64,000 nucleotides of DNA from G963663525 sp963663525 (GCA_963663525.2 CAXXHC010000004.1:434001-498000), one strand, 5' to 3'. Positions 9,055 to 18,251 are shown, numbered from the stretch's first letter. Translations and numbers: made by a program. The notes: generated by a model not told the origin, from the letters alone.

Positions 9055-9855
9055 ATGAGTTCCTACCTGGAAAAACTGTTGCATAGCGATGCGTTGCGCG
9101 AACCGACGCTTCGGAAGGCCGTCGAGGCGTTTGGTCCGGCGAAAGGAAGCCGTGGGCTGGATGCAGGTTGCGGCGCGGGGTTGCAGTGCAGGCTGCTGGC
9201 CGAAGAAATCGGTCCAGAAGGGCAGGTCACCGGGATCGATTTGTCGAGTGAGTTCGTGGACTACGGTCGGGAAAGGATCGAGCGCGACGGTCTGAGCGGG
9301 CGCATCGATCTCGTGCAGGGCCGCATCGAGGAGCTTCCTTTCGAAAACGACGCTTTCGACTGGGTCTGGAGCGCCGATTGTGTGGGCTACGGACCTTGGG
9401 AGCCTCGACCGATGCTGGAAGAGTTGCGCCGGGTGCTGCGTCCCGGCGGGCGTCTGGCGTTGCTGGCGTGGTCTTCCGAGCGGCTTCTTCCGGGGTATCC
9501 GGGCTTGGAAGCGCGACTGGGGGCGACGTCTCCCGGTCTCGCGCCGTTTTCCGAGGCGTTGGAGCCGGAACGCCATTTCCTGCGTATTTCCGGGAAGTTG
9601 CGCTCGTTGGGATTCACGGATCTGTGTGCCTACGCTTTCGCGGGAAGCGTTCACGCCCCAATGGACGAAACCCACACCGTAGCGATGAGAGAATTGTTCG
9701 ACATGCGCTGGCAGGGAGCCGAAAAAGAGCTGTCCCCGGAGGATCGCAACGCTTTCGAGCGTCTGTGCCGTCCGGAATCGCCGGATTTCCTACCAGACCA
9801 ACCCGATTATTACGCCGTGTTCACCTATTCGATGTTCTGCGGCACGGCGCCGTGA
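9055..9855 (+). CDS. Class I SAM-dependent methyltransferase
   Basis: A 266-residue Rossmann-fold methyltransferase of the Methyltransf_11/25 type. SAM motif I is GLDAGCGAGLQC (about 32-43), the acidic end of strand 2 is VTGIDLSSEF, and motif IV/post-I is DWVWSADCVG followed by LRRVLRPGGRLAL. These show cofactor binding but not the substrate. The ATG at 9055 was preferred over the in-frame TTG at 9043; upstream purines (TTGAGAGAAAA) give only a weak ribosome site. It starts 22 bases after the large lipoprotein gene and could be co-transcribed with it. A MITE-like element begins 11 bases after its stop. Confidence 0.85.
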   Translation: MSSYLEKLLHSDALREPTLRKAVEAFGPAKGSRGLDAGCGAGLQCRLLAEEIGPEGQVTGIDLSSEFVDYGRERIERDGLSGRIDLVQGRIEELPFENDAFDWVWSADCVGYGPWEPRPMLEELRRVLRPGGRLALLAWSSERLLPGYPGLEARLGATSPGLAPFSEALEPERHFLRISGKLRSLGFTDLCAYAFAGSVHAPMDETHTVAMRELFDMRWQGAEKELSPEDRNAFERLCRPESPDFLPDQPDYYAVFTYSMFCGTAP

Positions 9856-9866
9856 GGAGTCGGAAT

Positions 9867-10093
9867 GGGCGGACATTAAAATAGTGCAAAATCTGTTTTT
9901 TCGTTTGAAACCTCAAAAAAGGGAGGGTGAATGTAGGGGCGGGTGAAAGGAGCATAGCGACTGTAGCCCCCCGTTCTGACAGAGTTTTTCGATTTTTGGG
10001 GAGCTCCGTTCACTTTGTTCACTACACTCGCCCCTACGTTTTTCTCCTTGGAATAAGCTTTTACAATGTTTCTCACTATTTTAATTTCCGCCC
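9867..10093. mobile_element. MITE-like element, copy 2 (different core)
   Basis: Ends GGGCGGACATTAAAATAGTG and CACTATTTTAATTTCCGCCC are inverted. The element is flanked by the perfect 9-bp duplication AGTCGGAAT (9858-9866 and 10094-10102). The 227-bp core differs from copies 1 and 3: it contains AGGGGCGAGTG-like and GTAGGGGCG stretches rather than the CCCTCTCCC palindrome. Terminal repeats are thus shared by at least two core types. No transposase is encoded. Confidence 0.85.
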
Positions 10094-10108
10094 AGTCGGA
10101 ATCTGTTT

Positions 10109-10318
10109 GGGTGGAAATTAAAATAGTGCGAAATATTTCGGAGGCAATTGCAACATATTGAAATCAAAAGACTTATATTCCCTCTCCCTTTGGGAGAGGG
10201 TTAGGGTGAGGGACACAAACTTCCCCTCACCCGGTGCTGAAGCACCGGCCTCTCCCAGTGGGAGAGGCGCTTGGACCCTTCGGGTTCATTTAAATCCGCA
10301 CTAAAAAAATTTCCGCCC
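10109..10318. mobile_element. MITE-like element, copy 3
   Basis: 210 bp beginning GGGTGGAAATTAAAATAGTG and ending TTTCCGCCC, flanked by the perfect 9-bp duplication AATCTGTTT (10100-10108 and 10319-10327). The core is nearly the same as copy 1 (CCCTCTCCCTTTGGGAGAGG and CGGTGCTGAAGCACCG palindromes). Only 15 bases separate it from copy 2, and the two target duplications share the bases AAT, so both insertions hit one small intergenic target. Confidence 0.85.
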
Positions 10319-10411
10319 AATCTGTTTTGCACGCGGATTTGACCGAACCCGAAGAATCGATCATAATTCATGCTTCCTTTGGAGTTGCAACGCAAATCGG
10401 GAGACGCAAAC

Positions 10412-12163
10412 GTGCGAATGATCGAAAAAAGTGTGGTTGGATTCGGACTGGTCTTTTTATGGCTGGTCTTTGGGGCTTTGTCCTGTTCCGACTCGGGAAA
10501 ATCCCAGGAGGAACAGGGGGACGCCGACGAGCTCGCCGAAAGCGCCGAAGTGGATGAATCCGGCTACGACATGGGAACGCCGCCCGAGAAGCAGACGTTC
10601 GCCTGGAGCGGCGAAAACCTCGGTGTGTGGACGGAAACGCCGTTCTGTTACGGAGGAATCGCGCTTTTGGCCGAAGACTTCGAAGATGGGAGTATCGACG
10701 AAGAATTGAAGGCCCACGAACTCGATGGGCAGAGCTACGAACTCCCGGTGCTTCTGGAGGAAGAGGGCGGAAATCACTACGCTTCCGGTGCTCCCGGAGA
10801 CATGGGAGAGGATAAAGAGTTCGGCGTGCGTCTGGACTGGCTCCGCACTGCCGGAATGCTGGTGGATGCCTTGCGCATTTCCAGCCGCCTGCCGAATTCG
10901 GAATCCGCCAACGCGGTCGAACTGACTTCCCCGTCGATGAGCGGGCAGGCACTTCACTTGCGTATCGAGCATCTGGGCAGCCGTCCCGAAGGCTGGGATA
11001 CGACGGCCTCGTTCCCGCTGATTCGCGTTCTCGATCCCGACGGCGAGGATCTTCTCGATCCTCCTATAAAAACTCCCAGCGGGTGGGTCGTGATCGAACT
11101 ATACCGCATTTCCACCACGCGCTGGAGGCTGGACGTCAACCGCTACCAATCGGCGGAGTTCGACAGCTTCATGTCGCCTTCCGACGACGACGACGGCTGG
11201 TTGAGGCTGGAAGGAACCGGTCATTTCGACGAGTTGTCGCTGAAAAGCAGTTGCGACATTCCCGAGGAGATGTTTCTTTGCGAGTCGGCGTCGGATTGCC
11301 GGTCCGATATGGTCTGCGGTCGGGACAAGGTCTGCCACGAAAGCCGTTCCATCACCTGCGAGGCGACGACGATTTGCGCCGGCAAGGAAGATACGGAATG
11401 CATAGGCGAAAAGGACGGCGCTTCTTTTCTGGGAGACGGCGCGTGTGTCGCTACCTGTACGGGGCACGAAGACTGCCGCCCCTACGAAGTCTGCGTGCCC
11501 GAAAGCACCGAGGCGGCCTGGTGCCGCACTTTCTGCCATGCGGACGACGATTGCCCGGAAGGGCAGCAATGCCTGGATTCCTTCGGAGTCGGAGGCTGTA
11601 CGCCCACGAACTGCCGGGATAACGGCGAGCCCTTCGTGCAGGTGGATGGGTTGTGGGGCTGTCGCTGCAAGGAGGGTGCCTCGCTCGATCCGGTGACGAA
11701 CGCCTGCGAGGCAGGAGATTCCTGCGCCGAAGGCGAGGACTGCTCCCAAGGTTCGCAGTGCCAGGCCGATGTCTGCGAAAGCGTCCGGGATACCTTCTGC
11801 TATGCGGACGAGGACTGCCCTCAAGGCGCATCCTGCTGGGGACACAAGCTGGAAACACGGATGCCCATGGGGGGGGTATGCCTCCAGCCCTGCTATTCCA
11901 ACGATCCCTGCAGGGACTACGAACGATGCTGGCGGGGAGAATACTTGGAGTGGAGTTGCGTGGCCACCTGCCTCGCCGATGAGGACTGCGCCGAGGGGCT
12001 GGCCTGTATCCAGGCCGGGTGGGGCTATTCCGAGGGCTGGTGCCTGCCTCCCGTGTGCATTCAGAACGGGTCGTGGTCATGGAGCGTGGCGACCAACGGT
12101 TTCGTCTGCGTCTGCGATTCGGGATATCGCCGCGACACCGCGACCGGACGCTGCGTGCAGTAG
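10412..12163 (+). CDS. Cys-rich lipoprotein with EGF/disulfide modules
   Basis: A 583-residue exported protein, unknown function. The GTG at 10412 has GGGAG eight bases upstream; the ATG at 10418 is an alternative, and an ATG at 10370 has no ribosome site. A hydrophobic signal ends at a lipobox-like FGALSC (Cys about 25), followed by an acidic, low-complexity linker. Residues about 50-280 look like a beta-sandwich carbohydrate/ligand-binding domain (GIALLAEDFEDGSIDEEL..., LRIEHLGSRPEG). The C-terminal half is repeated Cys clusters of the type CHADDDCPEGQQC, CYADEDCPQGASC, CLADEDCAEGLAC. It resembles the 6249 lipoprotein in layout and probably shares a surface location. The start lies about 90 bases after MITE copy 3, which may carry or displace its promoter. 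Confidence 0.75.
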   Translation: MRMIEKSVVGFGLVFLWLVFGALSCSDSGKSQEEQGDADELAESAEVDESGYDMGTPPEKQTFAWSGENLGVWTETPFCYGGIALLAEDFEDGSIDEELKAHELDGQSYELPVLLEEEGGNHYASGAPGDMGEDKEFGVRLDWLRTAGMLVDALRISSRLPNSESANAVELTSPSMSGQALHLRIEHLGSRPEGWDTTASFPLIRVLDPDGEDLLDPPIKTPSGWVVIELYRISTTRWRLDVNRYQSAEFDSFMSPSDDDDGWLRLEGTGHFDELSLKSSCDIPEEMFLCESASDCRSDMVCGRDKVCHESRSITCEATTICAGKEDTECIGEKDGASFLGDGACVATCTGHEDCRPYEVCVPESTEAAWCRTFCHADDDCPEGQQCLDSFGVGGCTPTNCRDNGEPFVQVDGLWGCRCKEGASLDPVTNACEAGDSCAEGEDCSQGSQCQADVCESVRDTFCYADEDCPQGASCWGHKLETRMPMGGVCLQPCYSNDPCRDYERCWRGEYLEWSCVATCLADEDCAEGLACIQAGWGYSEGWCLPPVCIQNGSWSWSVATNGFVCVCDSGYRRDTATGRCVQ

Positions 12164-12375
12164 CATTCTTTCTTTAAAAGGCACGAACGAAGAAAACTCC
12201 ACTATAGCGGTTCTACTTGGTTTTAGCGATCCTCTCGTCATGTGTGGCATGGGCCAACCGCAGGTTGCCCATGTGCATGGTTGGGTACACGGGCAAGCGA
12301 ACGTTTCACGTCGCTTCGCCCGTGCCACACTTTGTTTTCAGGGTTTTCCATCGCCAAAATCAAATAAAAACCACT
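12164..12375. repeat. Intergenic palindromic repeat
   Basis: A gap between two convergent genes. At 12242-12330 outer arms GTGTGGCATGGG and CCCGTGCCACAC are inverted, and inside them CACGGGCAAGCGA pairs with TCGCTTCGCCCGTG. No ORF fits. It resembles a short REP/MITE-type unit; it may also serve as a transcription barrier between the convergent genes. Confidence 0.6.
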
Positions 12376-15306
12376 CTAAAACGCCGGGCAGGCGGGAACC
12401 CTGTGGAGGGAAACCGGCCCTTTTTTCCCGGCGGAATCGACGCAACGCGCCGCCACGACTTTTTGCCCTCGATCCGGTCGCGCCACTTTCAGACGTTGTG
12501 TTTTACCTTTGTTCGATTTCCCCCGGAAGGTGCGGCCATCGTAGGACGTATCCCACTGGAGGGTGAAATCTTCATTCGTCTTTTGCGGCGTGGAGCATAC
12601 GGCGGTCAAGGTAATCTCTTTGGACGAAGCGCCGTCGAATTCCGCAACTTCCTGGAGTTCGACCTCCGGTTTCGTCGCCTGGACCGAAATTTCAAGCGTA
12701 TGCGCCTTGGTTTCGGATTCCGACCGGTAGGCGATGCGGTATTTGCCGGGGTATCGGAATGCGTGCGTCAAAGGTTCAGGCCCGATGCTTCGCTTGTCTT
12801 TCGTGAACGTCCGGGTCTGGTAGTTGAGATCCCAGTAGACGACTTCGTCGTGCTTTTGGGCGAGGCCGTACAGCGTGGCAGGCTGTCCCGCCACGAACGG
12901 TCCCTGGCTGGCGATCCAGCGGGCAACGGCCTTGGAGCCGGACACCAGGGTGAACGACGAAGGCTCCCCGGCGCTCCCGCCTGGAAGGCGAACGCGTGCG
13001 GCGATCGTCGAGACGCCTTTTTTCTTTGGCACGATGGAAGTGGCAAGCTGGTTTTGCATGGTGACGTCCGCATTGAAACGGTTTTTGTGGTTGAGATCCA
13101 CTTCAAGCGTATATCCTTCGGGATTGTCGTTTTTCTGCAGGAACGACCAGCGAACCTCCACGGCTTTTCCGTCGGGAGAAAACACCACGTTGCGCTCGGG
13201 CTGAATTCTCAGCACCGGTTCGACCGTGACGTTTTGGGTGAGGATCTGACTTAACTCTCCGGAATCCGTAAGAATTCTTGCCGCAACGATGTAATTCCCC
13301 GGAGTTTCCCAGCGATGGGTCACGGTTTCGGAGAGCGTGGCCTTGCGATCCGCCGTAAATTTTTCGTATTGGTAGTCGAAATTCCACAGTACTTGCGAAG
13401 GCGTACCCACCGATTGGGAACTACTGTTGGAAAGGACGCGACAAAGGCTGAACTGAAGTGCGTTTTCCTGGCCGACCTGGAGGTCGTTTTCCATGAGAAT
13501 CACGCCGATCACTTTCATGGTCGCGGGTTTGAAACCTTGCAGATCTTCCAGTGCGAGAATTTTTTCGATCAACTCGTGCCGCGCCTGTTCATGCCCCAGC
13601 GTGTTGTTGGAAGCCATAAGCGTTTCGTATTCACGTTTCAAATCGGGGTGACGCTCTTCCAATATCGCCAAAAGCTTTTTGGCACCTTCTCCAAGCGGCA
13701 GATTTTGATCGGGATTGGGCTTGCGGTCGTCGGTCAGACCGGCGACGTCTCCAAGCATCGCTTGGAGCTGCTTTCTCTGGACCTGCGCTTTTTCGGAATC
13801 GTAGGCCTCGAAAAGGTCTCCGACATGTTCTTGGTTCAAATTGAGCGGCAGATAGTTTTCCAGGCCGATGTCCGCGATGCTGGAACGCTGCGATTTCAGC
13901 GCCGCTTCCAGCCTGCTTCGGTTCTCGTTGTTGCGGGCGGATTTGAGGATCGTGCCGATCATTTCCAGGTTGCCCGCGAGGCCGCTATTACGGAAAAGGC
14001 TTTCTTTCAATTGCTGCCAGGGAAGGCTCATGGTAGACATCGGGACGCTGAGCATCGTCACGAGGGCGAAAACCAGTCCCGTGACGAAGAACCTGTTGAC
14101 GTCGATGTCGATACTCTGGCTGAAACTCCGTGCCAGTTGCCACAATCCCAGCAGACCGATGCCCAGAAGCACGGCGAGTTGGAATCCCAAAGAATACGTG
14201 GAAAGCGGCAACGAGATCGCCACCACGACGACCATATACATGGTTCGGGCGATGCTGAGAAGGAAGAACGTGACCAAAATATTCGCCGTATACCCGAAAA
14301 CACTTAAAAGGATGTGAAACGTCACGCTCAGGACCGCCAACGTGACGATTTGATCGACGAACACCGGCAGCGGATGCGCCAGCGACAGGTGGAAGAAGTC
14401 CGACACCGGCAGACTGGCGGAAATTGGCGAGATCTGAAGGTATACGAAAAGTTCCGGATTGAAATAGACTCCTCCCAGCAACAGCAGGATTCCTGCCAGG
14501 GCCAGGCTGGCCAGCAAGGCGACATTCCACGGTGTACCCAGGCCGAGTCGAGTCTGAATGTGTCGGTTGTAGGATTTCGGAGAAATCCAGAATGTCAAGA
14601 AAAGCGCCAGGGGAAGCGGCAGTCTAGCGAGAAGGCCGCGTTTTTCCATAGAATTGATCTTACGGATGACCTGCGTCATCTCGTTGGCTCGCTCGGTGGC
14701 GGGGTTGCTCCAGGTGACATCTGGGAGTGGTGTGGTGAACTCCACCGGGCCGATGGATTTCACCTCTTTCTGGTGTTTTGTTACTTCTGCATTTTTGTTT
14801 TCGGGTGGGGTGGAGCGCTCCGACGGGCTGGACTTCGATCGGGTAGCCGCTTTCGGCGATTTGGTCTCGGGGATGGTGTTTCGCGGTATTGGAGCGGAAG
14901 AGGGGGATTGGTCGATATCCTTGCCGTCGAGGACGGCATCCAGAACCACCGATTTCGAGGAAGTACCCGAAAAAGAAGGTGTTTTGGCGGTTTCCGAAGG
15001 TTTCACGGGCGGTGCAGGTTTGCGCGGTTTTTCTGGGGTGGTGGCCGTTTTCGACACTGCCGAAGGTTTCGGTTCAAACACCGAGCGAAGATGGGGACGA
15101 TCTTCCGCAGTTTCCAGAAAGTTGATCCCTACAATCGCGAAATGCATTTTTTCGATGCGCAGTTTGTAGGTGATGTGCCAGTTCTCGCTTTCCATGCAGT
15201 ACAGTTCCAACAATTCGCCTTCCGGCGATTGAAGATCGATGCCGACAACGCGGTCGGTGATTGGGGCCGCCGCCAACTGTTGGGATTCGTTTGTGTTCCG
15301 CGTCAT
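12376..15306 (-). CDS. Large multi-pass membrane protein with PKD-like C-terminal domains
   Basis: A 976-residue protein of unknown function. Residues 1-80 form a small soluble domain. Residues 80-200 are a Pro/Ser/Thr/Lys-rich disordered linker. Residues about 228-425 hold roughly five or six hydrophobic helices (VALLASLALAGILLLLGGV, VTLAVLSVTFHILLSVFGY, YMVVVVAISLPLSTYSLGF). Residues 430-600 are a charged helical segment. The last about 375 residues contain three or four beta-sandwich units with PKD-like signatures (VLWNFDYQYEKFTADRKAT...THRWETPGNYIV, VYWDLNYQTRTF...THAFRYPGKYRI, LQWDTSYDGRTF). I chose the ATG at 15306 (GGGGGT upstream); an in-frame ATG at 15363 is possible. The layout suggests a cytoplasmic head, a Yip1-like membrane block and an outside sensing or adhesion region. 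The gene is monocistronic. Confidence 0.65.
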   Translation of the reverse strand: MTRNTNESQQLAAAPITDRVVGIDLQSPEGELLELYCMESENWHITYKLRIEKMHFAIVGINFLETAEDRPHLRSVFEPKPSAVSKTATTPEKPRKPAPPVKPSETAKTPSFSGTSSKSVVLDAVLDGKDIDQSPSSAPIPRNTIPETKSPKAATRSKSSPSERSTPPENKNAEVTKHQKEVKSIGPVEFTTPLPDVTWSNPATERANEMTQVIRKINSMEKRGLLARLPLPLALFLTFWISPKSYNRHIQTRLGLGTPWNVALLASLALAGILLLLGGVYFNPELFVYLQISPISASLPVSDFFHLSLAHPLPVFVDQIVTLAVLSVTFHILLSVFGYTANILVTFFLLSIARTMYMVVVVAISLPLSTYSLGFQLAVLLGIGLLGLWQLARSFSQSIDIDVNRFFVTGLVFALVTMLSVPMSTMSLPWQQLKESLFRNSGLAGNLEMIGTILKSARNNENRSRLEAALKSQRSSIADIGLENYLPLNLNQEHVGDLFEAYDSEKAQVQRKQLQAMLGDVAGLTDDRKPNPDQNLPLGEGAKKLLAILEERHPDLKREYETLMASNNTLGHEQARHELIEKILALEDLQGFKPATMKVIGVILMENDLQVGQENALQFSLCRVLSNSSSQSVGTPSQVLWNFDYQYEKFTADRKATLSETVTHRWETPGNYIVAARILTDSGELSQILTQNVTVEPVLRIQPERNVVFSPDGKAVEVRWSFLQKNDNPEGYTLEVDLNHKNRFNADVTMQNQLATSIVPKKKGVSTIAARVRLPGGSAGEPSSFTLVSGSKAVARWIASQGPFVAGQPATLYGLAQKHDEVVYWDLNYQTRTFTKDKRSIGPEPLTHAFRYPGKYRIAYRSESETKAHTLEISVQATKPEVELQEVAEFDGASSKEITLTAVCSTPQKTNEDFTLQWDTSYDGRTFRGKSNKGKTQRLKVARPDRGQKVVAARCVDSAGKKGPVSLHRVPACPAF

Positions 15307-15692
15307 GATGTACCCCCGAATACCGGCGCGTAACGCCAGTTTTTTGCAGTGAGACTTTTTCATTTCAAGGTCTGCAATCGACAAACCCGATGCACATGTG
15401 TTCCTGACCAATGCTTGAAAATGTAGAAAATACATATAAGTAAGCATTACAGGAAAATAATAACTTAAAAATGAGAATGATATCTATTATGTCAAGGGAC
15501 AAAATAGACTAAATGTGTTCAGACGCATAAAGCCAAGGAATGAATTCAGAAAAATTTGCTTTTTACACCATCAGAAAAAAAGTCACCTTTTGATTCCGTT
15601 TTGTGTTTTCCCGTTACAGGACGGTTGGGAATGTGGCGATACGGATGAGATTCGACAGAAGAAGTGTCGAACTTTGAATGGAAAAAAGGGGC
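15307..15692. other. Intergenic, AT-rich, no gene seen
   Basis: Divergent spacer between the membrane-protein gene and the tRNA-Pro terminator. It is AT-rich, especially 15430-15620, consistent with promoter DNA for the minus-strand gene, but I cannot assign -35/-10 boxes with confidence. Short frames here have no ribosome site. Confidence 0.5.
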
Positions 15693-15729
15693 AAAAAAAC
15701 AGCCACTTGGCAAATTTGCCAAGTGGCTG
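15693..15729 (-). terminator. Terminator of tRNA-Pro(TGG)
   Basis: A near-perfect palindrome (15700-15729: CAGCCACTTGGCAAA and its complement) is followed on the minus strand by seven T. It starts 8 bases after the CCA end of the tRNA, the expected place for the end of a monocistronic tRNA transcript. Confidence 0.85.
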
Positions 15730-15736
15730 AAATCAT

Positions 15737-15813
<77 letters not shown>

Positions 15814-16302
15814 AAGACCGTGGAGCCATTTTCTCCAAATTCCGCGAAATCGCAAGCATTTCCTTTATTGGGTCTCCGTTTTTCAAGGAAAACGGAACGA
15901 TGCATTTGCATTCAGTTTTCAGAAGGGTCTCAGGTGTTCCCCGGTCGCTCCTCGTTTTCGAAACGTATCCACCTGCTTCTCAAACCGTAAATTCTTCCTC
16001 GATTTTCACGAAATCCGATGGCCGTATCCCCGCTCAAATTCTTCTGAATATACTGCAAAGTCGTGTATTTTTACGCAAACTCACGTCGTGTTGAATTCAT
16101 GCGGCAAAACTCGCGACAAACCGTGACGAAACGTGCAAAGTCGCCTCCGGTTTTCTCGCAACGAGTCGAGGGTAGCCTCGAAAAAAGTGTAAAGCAACTG
16201 GACAAAAACGGCCTTTTTCGACCGAAAAGCCACGCAATGCTCGTATTTTTCTCGCAAAGCTCGTGGTTCCGAATCTGCACGTTTTTTCATCAATTTGCAC
16301 GG
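15814..16302. other. Intergenic, no gene seen
   Basis: About 490 bases between tRNA-Pro and IS copy A. Frames exist but lack ribosome sites and recognisable products. The part from about 16045 to 16300 is unusually rich in short A-runs joined by CG/TCG (GCAAAACTCGCGAC, CTCGCAACGAGTCGAGG). It contains a possible hairpin, CGGCCTTTTTCG...CGAAAAGCC (about 16209-16233). I cannot assign a function. Confidence 0.4.
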
Positions 16303-16524
16303 TACGAAGCCGCTTCGCGGCAGTTTTTAGCCCCTGCCTGTCCGTAAGTTCTTGCTCGACTCCAGCCATATTTTTGTGATCGTATCCTGCGTTGAAGCCC
16401 TTTGGCGCGTTTGCAATCTTCCCGTTTTCTCCCGCAATACCTTGCCTGAATTCCCATGACCCCGACATCCTTGTGATTTCAGTCGTCCGATTTCCGGGCG
16501 GCGTCAATCACGAGGAGGAGACTC

Positions 16525-17367
16525 ATGGGACATCTCAAAGAAAGAATGAGCGAGGATCTTTTACGGTACGGGCTGCGCCTTGCCACGCGCAAACAGTATC
16601 TGAACCACGCCGAATCGTATGTCCGACATTTCAAGCGATCGCCGGATCAACTGGGCGCGGCTGAAATTGAGGCATGGATCCGGCACCTGGCGAGAGCGGA
16701 AAAGCGACCGGACAGTTTCCGGCAGCAGGCGCTGATGGCGCTCAAGTTTCTCTATTTCGTGACGCTGGATCGTCCAGGTGTCGCAGCCTGTTTTCTTTCT
16801 CCCGGCAAGCCGGGACCGGTTCCCGATCCGCTCACGAAGAGCGAGATGGACCGGCTGTTTGAGGGCGTTGCCTCTGAGCTTCACAAAACGGTTTTGATCG
16901 TAGCATTCGGCGGCGGTTTGCGCCTGGGCGAGACCTGTCGCCTGAGGACGGGGGATATCGATAGCAAAAGGATGCTGATCCGCCTGACTTCTTCAAACAG
17001 CGCCTGGCCCCAATTCGTTCCGCTTCACTCGGAAACTCTCACAACCCTGCGCCGGTGGTGGCGCGACACTAGGCCTCGAACGGATCTGCTTTTCACACGC
17101 GATGGCCATGACAATCCCTTGACTCCCGGTCCCATGCAAAAGGCAATCAGGCAAGCTGCAATGGATGGAGGTTTCGATTATACGACGATCGAGAAGACAC
17201 TGCGCTATTCCTTCTTCAGGCATCGCCTGACGCAAGCAGACAACCCACGCGAGGTCAGGCACATCCTGCGCTGCACCTCCATCCGTCTCGTCCTGGCCAG
17301 TTTCATCACTCGGAAGAAAGCAACATCTTTCCATGCATGCGAAGCCGTGAAAGGAGGCCGGATATGA
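16525..17367 (+). CDS. Tyrosine-recombinase-like protein 1 of the IS (C-terminus atypical)
   Basis: 280 residues with a SAM-like N-terminal core-binding domain (about 1-90: RYGLRLATRKQYLNHAESYVRHF) and part of an integrase catalytic domain (FGGGLRLGETCRLRTGDID contains the first catalytic Arg). The C-terminal motif block is aberrant: I see no clear HxLRH...LGH...Y series, and the expected tyrosine nucleophile is not evident (LRYSFFRHRLTQADNPREVRHILRC...). All three copies share this, so it is not a fresh mutation. It may be a DNA-binding accessory or a relic. ATG at 16525 follows GAGGAGGAG. Its stop overlaps the next gene (ATGA). Confidence 0.8.
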   Translation: MGHLKERMSEDLLRYGLRLATRKQYLNHAESYVRHFKRSPDQLGAAEIEAWIRHLARAEKRPDSFRQQALMALKFLYFVTLDRPGVAACFLSPGKPGPVPDPLTKSEMDRLFEGVASELHKTVLIVAFGGGLRLGETCRLRTGDIDSKRMLIRLTSSNSAWPQFVPLHSETLTTLRRWWRDTRPRTDLLFTRDGHDNPLTPGPMQKAIRQAAMDGGFDYTTIEKTLRYSFFRHRLTQADNPREVRHILRCTSIRLVLASFITRKKATSFHACEAVKGGRI

Positions 17368-18251
17368 GAAGCGCACGTCAACGAATGGTGCGGCAGATGA
17401 AGTTGAGAAACCTTTCCGCCTCCACGCAGGCCGACTATCTGCGCAGGTTGAAAAAACTCGAGCAGCACGTCGGCAAGCAGTTGGGACGAATCAGCCTGGA
17501 GGAGATCCGCGACTACCTGCTTTATCTTCATGAGAAACGCGGATTCACTCCGGGGAGCGTCAATTCTCATGCCCGGGTTTTTCGCTTTTTCTTTCTCAAC
17601 GTCATGGACCGCCCCTGGCCGCTGGCGGCAATACCAGCGGCCAGGGAGCCCAAAACGCTTCCCGTGGTACTTGCGCCTTCGGAAGTCGTCCGTTTTCTAG
17701 ACGCCGTCCAAAACGTCAGGTATCGCACGATCTTCCAGGTCATGTACGCTTCCGGTCTACGCGTCTCGGAAGCGGCGAATCTGCGGGCGAGCGACATCGA
17801 TAGCCAGAGAATGGTCATCCGCGTTCGCCAAGGCAAGATGAGCAAAGATCGCTACACCGTGCTGTCTCCGAAACTGCTGCTCATCTTACGGGACTACTGG
17901 AGAACATGCAAGCCGGGAAAACATCAGGCAAACAGTAAGAATCCATGGCTGTTTCCAGGAAGAATTAAGGGACGCTGCATTACGACCACTTCCATCCAAA
18001 TTGTCTGCAAAAAAATCTCCATTCAATCGGGGTTGGCGCCGAGCAAAAAGGTAACGCCTCATAGTTTTCGCCACAGCTTCGCCACCCATATGCTGGAGAA
18101 CGGCGTCGATCTACGCACGATCCAGGTGCTCCTGGGGCACGCTTCCTTATCCACCACGGCCATTTACACCCACATCGCCACGGCGCGCATCGCCGGGATG
18201 CAAAGCCCCTTCGACCTCCTGCCGGGATCGGAGGCGAATCATGGCGAATAG
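17364..18251 (+). CDS. Tyrosine recombinase 2 of the IS
   Basis: 295 residues with a complete tyrosine-recombinase active site: R133 (ASGLRVSEAANL), K158 in the beta-hairpin, H233-x-x-R236 (TPHSFRHSFATHML), H259 (LLGHASLSTT) and nucleophile Y268 (AIYTH). The N-terminal SAM-like domain is at about 8-90. The ATG at 17364 has AAGGAGG upstream and overlaps the stop of recombinase 1. It could resolve multimers or assist integration of the rolling-circle element; some IS91-family members are known to carry a tyrosine recombinase upstream of the transposase. The last 11 bases overlap the transposase start, so all three proteins are probably made in a fixed ratio. Confidence 0.9.
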   Translation: MRSARQRMVRQMKLRNLSASTQADYLRRLKKLEQHVGKQLGRISLEEIRDYLLYLHEKRGFTPGSVNSHARVFRFFFLNVMDRPWPLAAIPAAREPKTLPVVLAPSEVVRFLDAVQNVRYRTIFQVMYASGLRVSEAANLRASDIDSQRMVIRVRQGKMSKDRYTVLSPKLLLILRDYWRTCKPGKHQANSKNPWLFPGRIKGRCITTTSIQIVCKKISIQSGLAPSKKVTPHSFRHSFATHMLENGVDLRTIQVLLGHASLSTTAIYTHIATARIAGMQSPFDLLPGSEANHGE

